A DNA stretch of 64,000 nucleotides from CAWAND01 sp963807065 (GCA_963807065.1 CAWDZQ010000001.1:62001-126000); one strand, 5' to 3'. Counted from the first letter of the stretch, positions 34,377 to 44,169 are shown. The notes: generated by a model from the letters alone, not told the origin. Program-made: numbers and translations.

Positions 34377-36165
34377 TCATCTCGCAACGTCAAGGCGGAG
34401 GCGCTTGGCTGCACGCCGGCGAAACACATGCTCGAGCTTCGGATCCTGGATCGTTTGGGCTACGTCGTCAACTATCTCTTCGGCAGCCTGCTGGGACATT
34501 CTTGCTTCTTCCATGCGGTCCAGGCGTCGGCGGACATCCGCCAATGCCCCGTGCAGGCGCCAGGTGGTTGATGCGGTTTCTTGTTTCTGGCTAACATTCA
34601 GGCTTTCGAGCAAGATGGACTCCGCCTGCGAGTGATGCCCCAGACGGCTGAAACACAACCCTTGAAGCCAGCCTAGCCGGGGGATCGGGTGTCCAGGTTG
34701 ATAATCGGGCACTGAATCGTACATGGCCTGGATCAACTTCAGCGCGTCTTCAAGTTCATTTCTGGCCATGCTGAGTGCGATCTTCGCCATCCACATTTTC
34801 CCCTCGGAAAGAGAACGGGGGCTATCGGCTGGCTGCCATGAAGATTCCAGCAGCTCTTCTGCAAGGTCCAGTTCCTTCAAATCAACCCAAGCTGATGCCC
34901 AAAAGCCCGTCACTGTGTTATGCCAGTGCCGTGAGTTTGAGCGGTCGGCCAGCTCTGCGGCGGCTTTGAGAGGGGCGATCGCTTCTTCCGGATCGAGCAT
35001 CTCGGCAAGAACAGCGCCTAGCATACACTTCCCCGCCAGCGTCCATTGTTCGTGCCCTATGTCCTCTGCGATTTGAATCGCTTCCTTAGCGGATTGCAGC
35101 GCCGCGCCATATTGACCGCCGATCCCTAATATAGATGCCATGGTGAACCGCGCGAATGCACTTCCCGATCGCCAGCCAATGTTGTCTGCTAGGCGCGCAG
35201 CTTGCTTCCCATCTTGGAGTCCTGTGAGATAGGAACTCCTCATCACTTGCCAGATGCATAGTCTGCAGATTGGCCCCACTCAGAGCCGAGACCGCCAGAG
35301 TCGAAGCCAGTCGAAGCTCATCGCCTTGTTTGAGAAACAAACGGGCGGCTTCGCGATTGTACTTTTGGCCCTCCATTCCCTTCCCCGCCAACAAGTAGGT
35401 CATCCCCAAGAAGTCCAACGTCTCTGCGATGCCCCTTTCGTCGTTCAACGACGTGAAGATCTGGAGTGCCTCTTGATGGCGTGCTTCGCTCACAAGCGGA
35501 AGGCTTACATTGACTTCGAGGTTCCCAATCAGATTGAGGGTGTGCGCAAGTATGACCGGCTCATTCATGGTTCGCGCCAGTTTAAGGGCTTGATCATAGT
35601 AGGCCTGAGTGCGTTCATAGTCCTTGCTGGACCAGAGCATCCCCAAATCTTGGTAGGCCTGCCATACCGCCCGCTGGTCGCCGAGATCCTCGGCCGCCGC
35701 TAGAGCGGCCTCATGCTCAAGTCGAGATTCGTCAAAATCTCCAAGGATTTCACAAATCTGGCCCCGCGCGCGATGTAGGGCAGGCAAACGCTCACGCTCA
35801 CCGATTTGCTCAGCCATGGCCAGGGCCCGGCCATAGAAGTCAAGGGCCTCCAGATTGGCATAGCGATCCCGAGCTTTTTCGCCTGCCGTTTCATAATAGC
35901 CAGCGGCCTTAGCTGCCTCACCTGCCTCTTCGAAATGGTGGGCCAAGCGTGGTGCCATGTCGTCATGACTCTGGGCAGACATCTGTTCCAAGGCTTGCCC
36001 AACTCGCCGATGAAGGTCTTTCCGCTCGCTACGCAGCAAGGACTCGTAGGCAGTCTCTTGCATCAGCGTATGCCGGAAGATGTACTCTGCCTCCGGGGGG
36101 CTCTGGACCTGCCTAATGAGGTTGGCGCTTTGCAGGGCCCTAAGGTCACCGCTGAGGCTACTCAT
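34377..36165 (-). pseudogene. Third TPR regulator of the cyclase operon, one frameshift
   Basis: Read across one frame change this is a 595-residue protein, the same size as its two paralogues upstream. The N-terminal winged-helix-like segment contains YIFRHTLMQETAYESLLRSE and is followed by about ten TPR-like helical pairs. ATG 36165 overlaps the preceding stop by 4 bases (ATGA). At 35234-35235 an extra base (an A on the plus strand) shifts the frame. Dropping it restores DEESYLTGLQDGKQ and continues into an undisturbed TPR region ending at 34377. Repeat content implies a protein-protein scaffold. No enzymatic motif is seen. Either a fresh mutation or consensus error. Confidence 0.8.
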
Positions 36166-37937
36166 CGCATTTTGAGACCCTTCACCCGCTCTGATCCAAG
36201 AAACGCCATCTCCAAGCTCGAGTCGCCCAGGTGGGCGACAACGTAGTCAAAGTCGGATTGGGCGGCCGCTCGCTCGGAGGCCGCTCGGGCCTCTTCACCG
36301 TCTTGCTCCAACCACAATGCGCGTTCGGCATGTACAACCCAAGCCATGCGGCGACTGGTGACCAGCTCGGCTTCGGCCTGTGCCTGATCGAGCGCATCAT
36401 GGGCGCTCGGGTCGTCTCCCAACGCTCTATAGAGACGAGCTTCCAATTCGAACACATCGACGAGAAGCAGATGAAAGTTCAACTTTCGTTCTCGATCGAC
36501 GACAGCCTTCAGCCGTTCAAGTCCTGACTCAAGTCGGCCCTGAGCCAGGTCGTTTTCGGAGGCCGCCAGGATCCAGTAAGGCCCAACGGGCGAATTCATC
36601 ATGGCTTCCAGCTTGTTCGAGGTGCCCTCCAAATCTGTGACCAGGGCATCTGCCTGACCACGTTCCCCCAGCCCCAACCGTATGAATACCTCGATACACT
36701 TGGGCAAGTCGGCCCACATCCCACCCAGATGGCTTGCGGCGCCGGCGGCGGGCGCCAGGGAGGCAAAGGCGCGGTCATATGCACCGAGGAAGGCTAGCAG
36801 CCAGGCCTGAAAGGCGTTGCTGTAGACCTCCGGGATCCGGAAGCCAGCTTCACGGCCCAACCGGATTTGTTCTTGGCAAACAGAGATAGCCTTCTCGATT
36901 TCGCCCCGTTCTGCATGGATCATCTCCACCAAGAAGAGGCTGAAGGCCTGAGCCCAGCGGTTGTCAATACGGTCGGCGATCGCCCTTGCCTGCTCGGAGT
37001 TTTGCAGGGCCCGTTCGTAATCCCCTGCGTAGATGAAGAAGCTGTTAAGGTTGCCCAGCGAGTCGACCAACATGGGCAGGTTATCAAGACGACGCCAGAT
37101 TTCGATGGCTCGATCGAGTGCTGCTTTGGCACGATCCGCCTGTCCCCTGATCATGTATGGTCCGGAGATGTCGTTCAAGATGAAGGCTTCGAGCTCTTCA
37201 AGCCCGAGTTCCCTGGCCAACGCCTGGGCCTTAGTCCCTTCTGCGATGGCTTGCTCCAAATTCCCGTCATAGAGGCTCGCCAGCAGGATGCTCCACCTCG
37301 CCCGTGCCTCAAATTCCTTGTCGCCGGCCTCCATCGCCAGACCCTTCAAACGCTTCGCCATGGCCACTCCGGCCCGGGGGTCGGACACGGCCGATGGCGC
37401 CACCAGCAGCGTGGTTTGGCGGGTCAGCCCAGCCAATTCTAGGCTGACGTCATTGAGGCTCTTCCCCAGACTCTCTAATCGGCGGTAGTTGTCCATCGCC
37501 CCTTCATAGTCACCGCTCAACTCGAGGGTCCGGCCGCGGCGCAGGTACAGCTCTCGTATCGTCTCTCCGCTCACCCCCAAGGATTCGGCAGCTCCCAAGG
37601 CGCTCTGGTAGTAGGTGAGCGCTTCCGTGTGCGCGTAGACGCGGGTGGCTTCATCGCCGGCCAGCATGTAGTACTTCAGGGCACGCTGATCGTCCCCGCC
37701 CACCGAGAAATGTTTGGCCAGCATCGGTGCCAGGGCTGTGGCCTCGGTCGGGTCGCGTTCAATCACCTGTCCGACCACTTTGTGAATCATTTCACGATCT
37801 TTTCGGAGCAAAGAATGGTAAGCCGTTTGCTGGTCGAGGGTGTGGCGGAACTTGAAGACCAGCTCGGACTCGGAAAGCACCCTCCGCAGCAGGCTCGCGT
37901 CGGCGAGCCGGTCCAAGGTGGAGGTCAAGTCCCTCAT
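36162..37937 (-). CDS. Second TPR regulator of the cyclase operon
   Basis: The 591-residue paralogue begins with the same segment as its neighbours (VFKFRHTLDQQTAYHSLLRKD) and then has TPR repeats (for example LKYYMLAGDEATRVYAHTEAL and SLGNLNSFFIYAGDYERAL). ATG 37937 is chosen over an ATG three codons earlier because it gives the ATGA overlap with the upstream stop seen at every junction here. In single-chain relatives this sequence is the C-terminal half of a cyclase-AAA-TPR protein. Here it is an independent polypeptide. It probably binds the cyclase/AAA protein or each other. Confidence 0.8.
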   Translation of the reverse strand: MRDLTSTLDRLADASLLRRVLSESELVFKFRHTLDQQTAYHSLLRKDREMIHKVVGQVIERDPTEATALAPMLAKHFSVGGDDQRALKYYMLAGDEATRVYAHTEALTYYQSALGAAESLGVSGETIRELYLRRGRTLELSGDYEGAMDNYRRLESLGKSLNDVSLELAGLTRQTTLLVAPSAVSDPRAGVAMAKRLKGLAMEAGDKEFEARARWSILLASLYDGNLEQAIAEGTKAQALARELGLEELEAFILNDISGPYMIRGQADRAKAALDRAIEIWRRLDNLPMLVDSLGNLNSFFIYAGDYERALQNSEQARAIADRIDNRWAQAFSLFLVEMIHAERGEIEKAISVCQEQIRLGREAGFRIPEVYSNAFQAWLLAFLGAYDRAFASLAPAAGAASHLGGMWADLPKCIEVFIRLGLGERGQADALVTDLEGTSNKLEAMMNSPVGPYWILAASENDLAQGRLESGLERLKAVVDRERKLNFHLLLVDVFELEARLYRALGDDPSAHDALDQAQAEAELVTSRRMAWVVHAERALWLEQDGEEARAASERAAAQSDFDYVVAHLGDSSLEMAFLGSERVKGLKMR

Positions 37938-39703
37938 CCGGCCCACACCGCAGAGGCGTCTGGGGTGGCCAAGAAGCTTTCACGCCACTCATCCTTCAGC
38001 ATGTCCACGATTGGCTCAAGCGCAGCTCGAGCCTGCCCCCTCAGTTCTGACGCCTGCGGCAGACCGTCGGCGTCTGCCCACACGCTCAAGCGGTACAGAA
38101 TTCTCCAAAGGGTTCTTCCTGCCCCGGTGGATTCAGAAACCTGCCTGGCCTCTTCAAGCGCAACACGAGCGAGATCCGACTGGCCAAGCGAGCGGAGTGC
38201 CTGACCCCTGGCCATTAGGGCGTCAACTCTGAAGTTCCTAAAATTGAGGCGCGATTGCATCGACACCATTTCGTCGGACACTTCGAGTGCTCGTTGATAG
38301 TCTCGCGTGCTGAGACTGTGGTTGGCCTCGGCCAAACGCGCGTAGACCTCGGCGACCGGGAAGACTTCCCTGTCGGGATTGGAGATGATTGCGTTAAGTT
38401 CATCGAACGCGGTTTCGCCCGTGGCCTGCGAGCGCGAAAGACCGATCATGACTTGCACGGCCAATGCCAAGGGAAGCCAGGACGGGAGGGAGTTGCGAGC
38501 AGAATCGACAGCTTCCCGGACGAGGTCCCTAGCCTGGTCATATCGACCCAAATCCCAAAGCGCCCAGGCCTGGAGCGCACGGGCGTGCACTTGGGGCACG
38601 GCGAAGCCTGCGACGCGTGCCCAATGGAGGGCCTCATCGCCAACACGCATGGTGCTCGTGTAATCGCCCCGGTCCCAATAGGCGACGGTCATAATGTACT
38701 GGCTGTACGACTTGCCCCATGGATTATCGATCTCGGTACTCATGGCCAACGCCTTGCCCGAGAGATCAAGCGCCTCTTCATACTCACCCGAATAGGCGGC
38801 AAACATCGCTTGCCCGTTAAGGCTGTCAGCCAGCATCGGGAGATTGTCGAGTTCTTTCCACAGATCGATCGCACGGTTGAGGAGTTCCATGCCACGCTTC
38901 TGGCGGCCCTCAAAGAACAAGTTGGAGCGCGATAGGTCATTCAGGATGAATGCCTGAAGTTGTTTGTCGCCGAGGCGACGCGCTATGGTCAGCGCCTGCT
39001 CGCCATACTCACGCGAGGCCTCCTCGTCGCCGGTAAAGAAACCGGCCAGCATGAGATTCCAAAGCGATCTGGCTTCGGCTTCCTCGTCACCGATCGCACG
39101 GGCCAATTCCAGTGTGGACTTGGCATTCGCCAGGGCGTTATGGGGGTCACTCACCGTCGAGGGCGAACTGAACAACGTGTCCCTCGCCACACGGGCCTTG
39201 ATGCCCAAAATTGCGAATCCCAGCGCCTCCGACCTTGCTTGCATTGCATCATAAACTCGGATCGCGCCGTCAAAATCCCCCATGAGTTCATGCAGCCTGC
39301 CACAGCCTGTATACAGTTCGATCAGCGTCTCCGGCTCCGGGGCGACCCTCAGCGCCAGGCGGATCGCGTGTTGATAATGCTCGATGGCTTCCTGGTTGGC
39401 ATACACTTTGGCAGCCGCTTTGGCCGCCAGGGTGAAGTAGCGCAAAGCTTGGAGGTCGTCACCAGCTTGCTCAAAATGGTAGGCGAGGATCGGAGCAACT
39501 GATTCTTCGTCCCCGGCCAGTGCCCTCTCCAGGATATTGGCCACGGATCGGTGCAGCTCTACTCGCTCGCCGCGCAACAACGAACGATAGGCCGTTTCTT
39601 GAAACAACGTGTGACGAAAGAGGAACTCGTCTTCACCAGGGCGGCCAACGCTCCTAATCAGCCCTCGCGCCTCCAGCGCTGAGAGCCTGGAGTCGATACT
39701 CAC
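37934..39703 (-). CDS. First TPR regulator of the cyclase operon
   Basis: The 589-residue protein starts (GTG 39703) at the point where a fused cyclase-AAA-TPR protein would pass from AAA domain to TPRs: SRLSALEARGLIRS, then FLFRHTLFQETAYRSLLRGE. About ten TPR-like repeats fill the rest. The GTG overlaps the cyclase stop (GTGA), so it depends on translation of the cyclase. Because the sequence continues that of the cyclase gene's C-terminus with nothing missing, the pair is either an ancient split protein or a one-base-shifted single gene. The identical arrangement of the two downstream paralogues favours a real split. Confidence 0.8.
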   Translation of the reverse strand: MSIDSRLSALEARGLIRSVGRPGEDEFLFRHTLFQETAYRSLLRGERVELHRSVANILERALAGDEESVAPILAYHFEQAGDDLQALRYFTLAAKAAAKVYANQEAIEHYQHAIRLALRVAPEPETLIELYTGCGRLHELMGDFDGAIRVYDAMQARSEALGFAILGIKARVARDTLFSSPSTVSDPHNALANAKSTLELARAIGDEEAEARSLWNLMLAGFFTGDEEASREYGEQALTIARRLGDKQLQAFILNDLSRSNLFFEGRQKRGMELLNRAIDLWKELDNLPMLADSLNGQAMFAAYSGEYEEALDLSGKALAMSTEIDNPWGKSYSQYIMTVAYWDRGDYTSTMRVGDEALHWARVAGFAVPQVHARALQAWALWDLGRYDQARDLVREAVDSARNSLPSWLPLALAVQVMIGLSRSQATGETAFDELNAIISNPDREVFPVAEVYARLAEANHSLSTRDYQRALEVSDEMVSMQSRLNFRNFRVDALMARGQALRSLGQSDLARVALEEARQVSESTGAGRTLWRILYRLSVWADADGLPQASELRGQARAALEPIVDMLKDEWRESFLATPDASAVWAG

Positions 39704-41616
39704 AGTTGTCCGATCTCCCGAAGCACTTCTTCCAAGATGCTGGCCCGAAACTGACGGCCAATCACGGACGCCACCTGCAGGGTGCGTTTGGCATCTTCAG
39801 GCAGGCGATCGATGCGGGCCATCAGCACCCCCTGCAGCGTATCCGGGATGTCCAGGGACTCTAGATTGCCGGCCACTTTCCATTGTCCTTCTTCTGATGC
39901 GATCTGTCCCTGATCGATCAGCATACGAATGACCTCTTCCACGAAGAAGGGGTTGCCCTCCGCCTTGCTCAAGATCATGGCCCGCAGGTCGTCCGGGAGG
40001 GCCTCAACCTTGAGCAGGTTGCTGACCAACTGGCGGCTGTCTTGCTCGGTCAGGGGGGCCAGGTGCAGCTCCAGGGCGCCGGCCCCAGCAACCTCCCTGG
40101 CCAACTCAATCATCCGCCAGCCTGGAGATTCCTTGTCCGGCCGAGATACCAGAACCACCACCAGTGGTATCTCAGGCACGATAGGCATCACCTGCAATCC
40201 AAGCTCCACCGACGATGGGTCCGCCCAGTGGACGTCCTCGCAGATCATCACCGTCGGCTGTTCGGCCGCCATGCAGCGCAGCAGTTGCTGGAATGCGACG
40301 ACATACTTTGCCTGCAGCGCCTGACCTTCCAGATACTTCACCCGGGCGGCCATGTCGTCTTCAAGCTCCAATCCAAGCAGGTGACCGAGGAAGGGATAGA
40401 CCTCCGCCAGTTCCGCCCCCGCCAAAGTTTCCAGCCGGGTCCTGAGGGCTTGCCGGGTAGCCTCCATAGACGTTCCCGGCGTGGCACCGATCAGGGATCG
40501 AATCAGGTCGGTGCTCAGGTGGTGTGCCATGCTGGCGCCATAGGAGACGCATCGGCCCTCGAACCAGTGCCCCGGTGCAATGGCGCCCAACTCAATGACC
40601 GCCCGGCGCCATTCGGCGATCAGTCGAGATTTACCGAGGCCGGCTTCCGCCACAAGCGAGACGATGGAACCGGACCCGCGGCGAACTTCTTCGATGGTCT
40701 GATTGAGGGTAGCAAATTCGCGTGTCCGACCGACGAGAGGTGACTCCAGGCCGCTGATGCCGCGCCGACGGACAGCACCGTGACTTTCTTCGAGCACGCG
40801 GAACACGTGGATAGGATCCGTCTTTCCCTTGACTTCGATCTCACCTTGATCTTCAAACTCGAACAGGCCAGTCGCCAATTTGTAGGTGTTGTCCGTAACC
40901 AGCAGCTCCCCAGGCTCGGCGGCCGATTGAACGCGAGCTGCCAGATTGACCGTGTCACCCACCGCCAGATACTCCATGTGGAGATCGGTGCCGATATCGC
41001 CGACCACCACCAGGCCCGTGTTCAGGCCAACCCGCACTTGAAAATCATCGGCTCGCCCGGCTGCCCGAAGTTCGCTGGCATAGGTCCGGATGGCATCCAG
41101 CAGGCTAAGCCCCGCCCGAATGGCGCGTTCGGGATCGTCTTCGTGCGCCAAAGGCGCTCCGAAAAAGGCCAGGACCCCGTCCCCGAGGAGCTGGGCGATC
41201 GTACCTTCATACGTGTAGACGGCCTGGCTCACCCTCTGGTGAGCGCCGCCCACAATCTCACGCCAATCCTCGGGGTCCATGGCTTCCGCCAGCGACATCG
41301 ATCCCACGATGTCGGCGAACAGGGCGGTCACAAGTTTGCGCTCTCCCTGCATGCGTTCACGTTCGGCGAGGATCTTTCCGGCCATGGCCTCGGGTGCGCT
41401 GCGCCGGAGCGCATCAAGCGATTGACTGCGCGTCGGCTTGGCTGGCCTGGCCTCCGCTTCGACACCGGAAAGCTGGTGGCCGCAGTTGTGGCAGAACTTG
41501 GCATCCGGGTTGACAGGCGTATGGCAGTTTGGACAAATGCGCTCCATCGGCTGCCCGCAGTTCTCGCAGAACTTAGCTTCGGGTAGGTTGTTGTGAGAGC
41601 AATTGGGACACTTCAT
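39700..41616 (-). CDS. Zinc-ribbon / class III nucleotide cyclase / AAA ATPase
   Basis: The 638-residue protein has two zinc ribbons (CPNC/CENC and CPNC/CHNC, residues 3-45) and then a class III cyclase domain (about 92-245). Both metal aspartates are present (D102 in FADIVGS, D146 in LLGDGVLAFFG), and DTVNLAAR (221-228) supplies transition-state N224 and R228. The catalytic set therefore looks complete, while adenine-versus-guanine choice is uncertain. An AAA/STAND ATPase follows (about 295-638) with Walker A AEAGLGKSR (323-331), first G replaced by A, and Walker B VMICEDVHWAD. It ends just after the winged-helix region VASVIGRQF, where relatives continue into TPRs. It should make cAMP or cGMP under ATPase/TPR control. 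Confidence 0.9.
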   Translation of the reverse strand: MKCPNCSHNNLPEAKFCENCGQPMERICPNCHTPVNPDAKFCHNCGHQLSGVEAEARPAKPTRSQSLDALRRSAPEAMAGKILAERERMQGERKLVTALFADIVGSMSLAEAMDPEDWREIVGGAHQRVSQAVYTYEGTIAQLLGDGVLAFFGAPLAHEDDPERAIRAGLSLLDAIRTYASELRAAGRADDFQVRVGLNTGLVVVGDIGTDLHMEYLAVGDTVNLAARVQSAAEPGELLVTDNTYKLATGLFEFEDQGEIEVKGKTDPIHVFRVLEESHGAVRRRGISGLESPLVGRTREFATLNQTIEEVRRGSGSIVSLVAEAGLGKSRLIAEWRRAVIELGAIAPGHWFEGRCVSYGASMAHHLSTDLIRSLIGATPGTSMEATRQALRTRLETLAGAELAEVYPFLGHLLGLELEDDMAARVKYLEGQALQAKYVVAFQQLLRCMAAEQPTVMICEDVHWADPSSVELGLQVMPIVPEIPLVVVLVSRPDKESPGWRMIELAREVAGAGALELHLAPLTEQDSRQLVSNLLKVEALPDDLRAMILSKAEGNPFFVEEVIRMLIDQGQIASEEGQWKVAGNLESLDIPDTLQGVLMARIDRLPEDAKRTLQVASVIGRQFRASILEEVLREIGQL

Positions 41617-41825
41617 GTAACCGCCTCGCGTCGTCCGCCTCTGGATTCTGGCGCGCTGGTCTGGGGTGTTTCTGGGGCCAGGAATGCCTCGCGCCCACGG
41701 GCATTGCGGCCCCGTGGGGGAGGGAAATGCCTGGGATCGGAAGACGAGTTGTCCGGCCGCTCAGCCACTGCATCCTAATATACTTTGTAACTCGGCCAGC
41801 CGAAAGAGGCAGGGCCGACGGCGGC

Positions 41826-43670
41826 CTACTCTACCGTTACACTCTTCGCCAGGTTGCGCGGTTGATCGACATCGGCGCCCCGCATAACAGCTATGTGATA
41901 GGCCAGGAGTTGAAGAGGGATGGTCGTAAGCACGGGCGCGAGCATCCATGGGCCATCCGGCACCCACAGGATGTGGTCCGCAATTGCCGGAAGCCGATCA
42001 TCGCCTTCTGTGGCCAGTGCCACTACCATCCCGCCCCGCGCTTTGGCTTGCTCGATCTGGCTGAACATCTTCTCGTACCATGGGTCACGGGGAGCGAGTG
42101 TAATGACCGGCATGCGGCGGTCGATCAAAGCGATGGGTCCATGTTTCATCTCGCCCGCCGGGTAAGCCTCGGCGTGGATGTAGGAAATCTCCTTCAGTTT
42201 CAGCGCCCCCTCATATGCGATCGGCATTTGGATCCCGCGGCCGAGATACAAGCAGTCATCAACGTCCTTCATCTTCGATGCCAAGGCCACCACCTCGTCC
42301 TCGTGATCCAGGCATTGGCCCACCAGATCCGGCACCAGCCGCAGGTCTAGGACGCGCTGCTGGCGCTCAGCCGGCGGCAGATAACCCCGCAAGTCTCCCA
42401 ACAGAATCCCCAACATGTAAAGGTCAACCAGGGGTGCCGTGAAAGCTTTTGTGGAGGCGACGCTGATCTCCGGTCCGACCTGCATTCCGATGGCCCCATC
42501 CGCCAGGCGCATCGCTTGCGACCCGATGGCGTTGACGATGCTCCACAGCTTGGCCCCGCGCGCCCTGGCTTCGGCCATGGCCGCCAGTGTGTCGGCGGTC
42601 TCACCGCTCTGGCTGATGGCCAGCACAACGGTGTTTTCATCCACCAGTGGTTGGCGGTATCTGAACTCCGAGGCGATGTCCACTTCGACTGGCAAGCCGG
42701 CCAATCGTTCGATCAGTACCTTGCCCACCATGCCGGCGTGGGCGGCTGTCCCGCAGGCGACAATCACCATCCGTTTGATGGCCAGGGCTGACGCAGCATC
42801 CAAGTTGAGTTGAGGCAGCAAGATCCTGCCGTCTTCGAAATCGACCCGCCCTGCCAAGGTGTCAGTCAGCGATCGGACCTGCTCATGAATTTCCTTGAGC
42901 ATGAAATGCTTGTACTCCCCCTTTTCCGCCGAGACCGGGTCCCAAGAGACGGTTTGGATGTCCGGCTTAACCTGGGCACCGTCTTTTAGTGACCTGATCT
43001 CGAAGCCCTCTGCCGTCACGACTGCCATCTGCTCCGGTTCAAGAAAGGCCACGGTACGCGTGTGCTCAAGAATGGCGGGAAGATCCGAAGCCACGAACAT
43101 CTCGCCCTCCCCGATACCGATCACCACCCCACCGGCGTTTCCCACGCGTGCGGCGACGATCTTGCCCGGCTCGTTGAGGCACATGAGTACGATCCCATGC
43201 GCCCCGTCCAGTTGCCCGATCGCCTGGCGGGCGGCCTCATCCAGCGTCTGGCCAGCACCGAGAAAGCGGTCGACCAGCTGCACGATGATTTCCGTGTCGG
43301 TTTCGGATCTGAACTCGACGCCTTCGGCGGCGAGATCTTCTTTGAGGCTGAAGAAGTTCTCGACAATTCCGTTATGGACCACGACCACCCGCCCCGATGC
43401 CCCCAGATGGGGATGGGCGTTGCGCGCGTTGGGCTCGCCGTGGGTCGCCCAGCGAGTGTGCCCAATGCCGACATTTCCGTATACCGGATCGCTCTCCAAC
43501 AGCCGGCCGAGATTTTCCAGTTTGCCGGCATCCCTCCAAATCTCGATTTTGCCGTCTACGATGACGGCCACTCCGGCCGAGTCATACCCCCGGTACTCAA
43601 GCCGCTTGAGACCGTCAAAGATGATCGGCGTAGCGTCTCTCGCGCCGACATAGCCCACAATTCCGCACAT
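41826..43670 (-). CDS. glmS: Glucosamine-6-phosphate synthase
   Basis: The 614-residue enzyme converts fructose-6-phosphate plus glutamine to glucosamine-6-phosphate, the first step toward peptidoglycan and surface amino sugars. After Met removal the N-terminal Cys of MCGIVGYVG is the glutaminase nucleophile, which fixes the start at 43670 (GGAGG at 43676-43680) rather than four codons upstream. Two SIS domains carry VIACGTAAHAGM and AISQSGETADT, and the C-terminus is PRNLAKSVTVE. Expression is probably limited by the glmS ribozyme in its leader. It stands apart from the cyclase operon, which starts 209 bp downstream. Confidence 0.97.
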   Translation of the reverse strand: MCGIVGYVGARDATPIIFDGLKRLEYRGYDSAGVAVIVDGKIEIWRDAGKLENLGRLLESDPVYGNVGIGHTRWATHGEPNARNAHPHLGASGRVVVVHNGIVENFFSLKEDLAAEGVEFRSETDTEIIVQLVDRFLGAGQTLDEAARQAIGQLDGAHGIVLMCLNEPGKIVAARVGNAGGVVIGIGEGEMFVASDLPAILEHTRTVAFLEPEQMAVVTAEGFEIRSLKDGAQVKPDIQTVSWDPVSAEKGEYKHFMLKEIHEQVRSLTDTLAGRVDFEDGRILLPQLNLDAASALAIKRMVIVACGTAAHAGMVGKVLIERLAGLPVEVDIASEFRYRQPLVDENTVVLAISQSGETADTLAAMAEARARGAKLWSIVNAIGSQAMRLADGAIGMQVGPEISVASTKAFTAPLVDLYMLGILLGDLRGYLPPAERQQRVLDLRLVPDLVGQCLDHEDEVVALASKMKDVDDCLYLGRGIQMPIAYEGALKLKEISYIHAEAYPAGEMKHGPIALIDRRMPVITLAPRDPWYEKMFSQIEQAKARGGMVVALATEGDDRLPAIADHILWVPDGPWMLAPVLTTIPLQLLAYHIAVMRGADVDQPRNLAKSVTVE

Positions 43671-43710
43671 GGAATCCTCCAAGTTTAACTTGAGTGAGTC
43701 TTGAACTTGC

Positions 43711-43926
43711 CACTCCCCATGGCTTTGGGGGGCTCATCGCTGAGCCGTGTTACCCACAGGGTTTCAATTTGGGGGGAAAGTGCTCGGGCGGTGGCACGCC
43801 CGGAGGGCATCCGCTGATCCTTCGATTTTCCTCCTCCAGTCCAACATGTTTCTGGAGGAGTTGGCTTCGCCTCGCGGCGAAGAACCCTCGACCTCGTCAC
43901 CCCACTCGAAAGTGGGGCCATGCGCT
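43711..43926 (-). ncRNA. glmS ribozyme (GlcN6P-activated self-cleaving riboswitch)
   Basis: On the minus strand, read toward glmS, the conserved core appears in order. The cleavage site is A|GCGC at 43926/43925. P1 is CCCCACT-TTCG-AGTGGGG (43917-43900), followed directly by TGACGAGG (43899-43892). GAGGGTT (43889-43883) is complementary to the later GCCCTC. Then come ATCGAA (43826-43821), TCAGCGGATGCC, P3 CGGGCG/CGCCCG (43802-43785) and a 3' hairpin GGCTCA-GCGA-TGAGCC (43746-43731). Bacillus glmS ribozymes share GACGAGG, AUCGAA, GCGGAUGCC and their spacing. The difference is a 56-nt insert (43882-43827) forming two perfect hairpins of 7 and 9 bp. It lies 40 bases upstream of the glmS start. 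Confidence 0.85.
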
Positions 43927-43989
43927 AGCCTCTCCCATCGCTTTAGCTTAGTCTCTTATCACCTCCTAGCTTCAGGCTGACACGCCCCG

Positions 43990-43995
43990 ATTATA
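43990..43995 (-). promoter_or_regulatory. -10 element of glmS
   Basis: Perfect TATAAT on the minus strand, without a recognisable -35. Transcripts would start near 43983, leaving about 57 nt upstream of the ribozyme cleavage site. Confidence 0.45.
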
Positions 43996-44169
43996 CCTTG
44001 TCCCGCAGCCGGCAGCCTAGCAGTGGTTTGGCCGGGCCACATGACACCCTGATCGCGTCTGAACGGGCCAATGAGCGTGTATCGGATATAATGCCCCGTT
44101 GCCGGCCCCAGACCTGGCCACACCCCGGTTCCCGGGCGGCGTCGAAGAAAGGACCCCGACCTGAACCAA

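Noticed and set aside
39700..39703. Reading the cyclase/TPR junction as a frameshift in one 1200-residue gene
   Set aside because: It would need a missing base, opposite to the six other shifts, and the same overlap type recurs at two further junctions where a new paralogue begins. Not fully excluded.
44087..44092. TATAAT before the first MFS gene (and 45509-45514 before the second) as complete promoters
   Set aside because: No acceptable -35 at 16-18 bp in either case; mentioned within the gene entries only.
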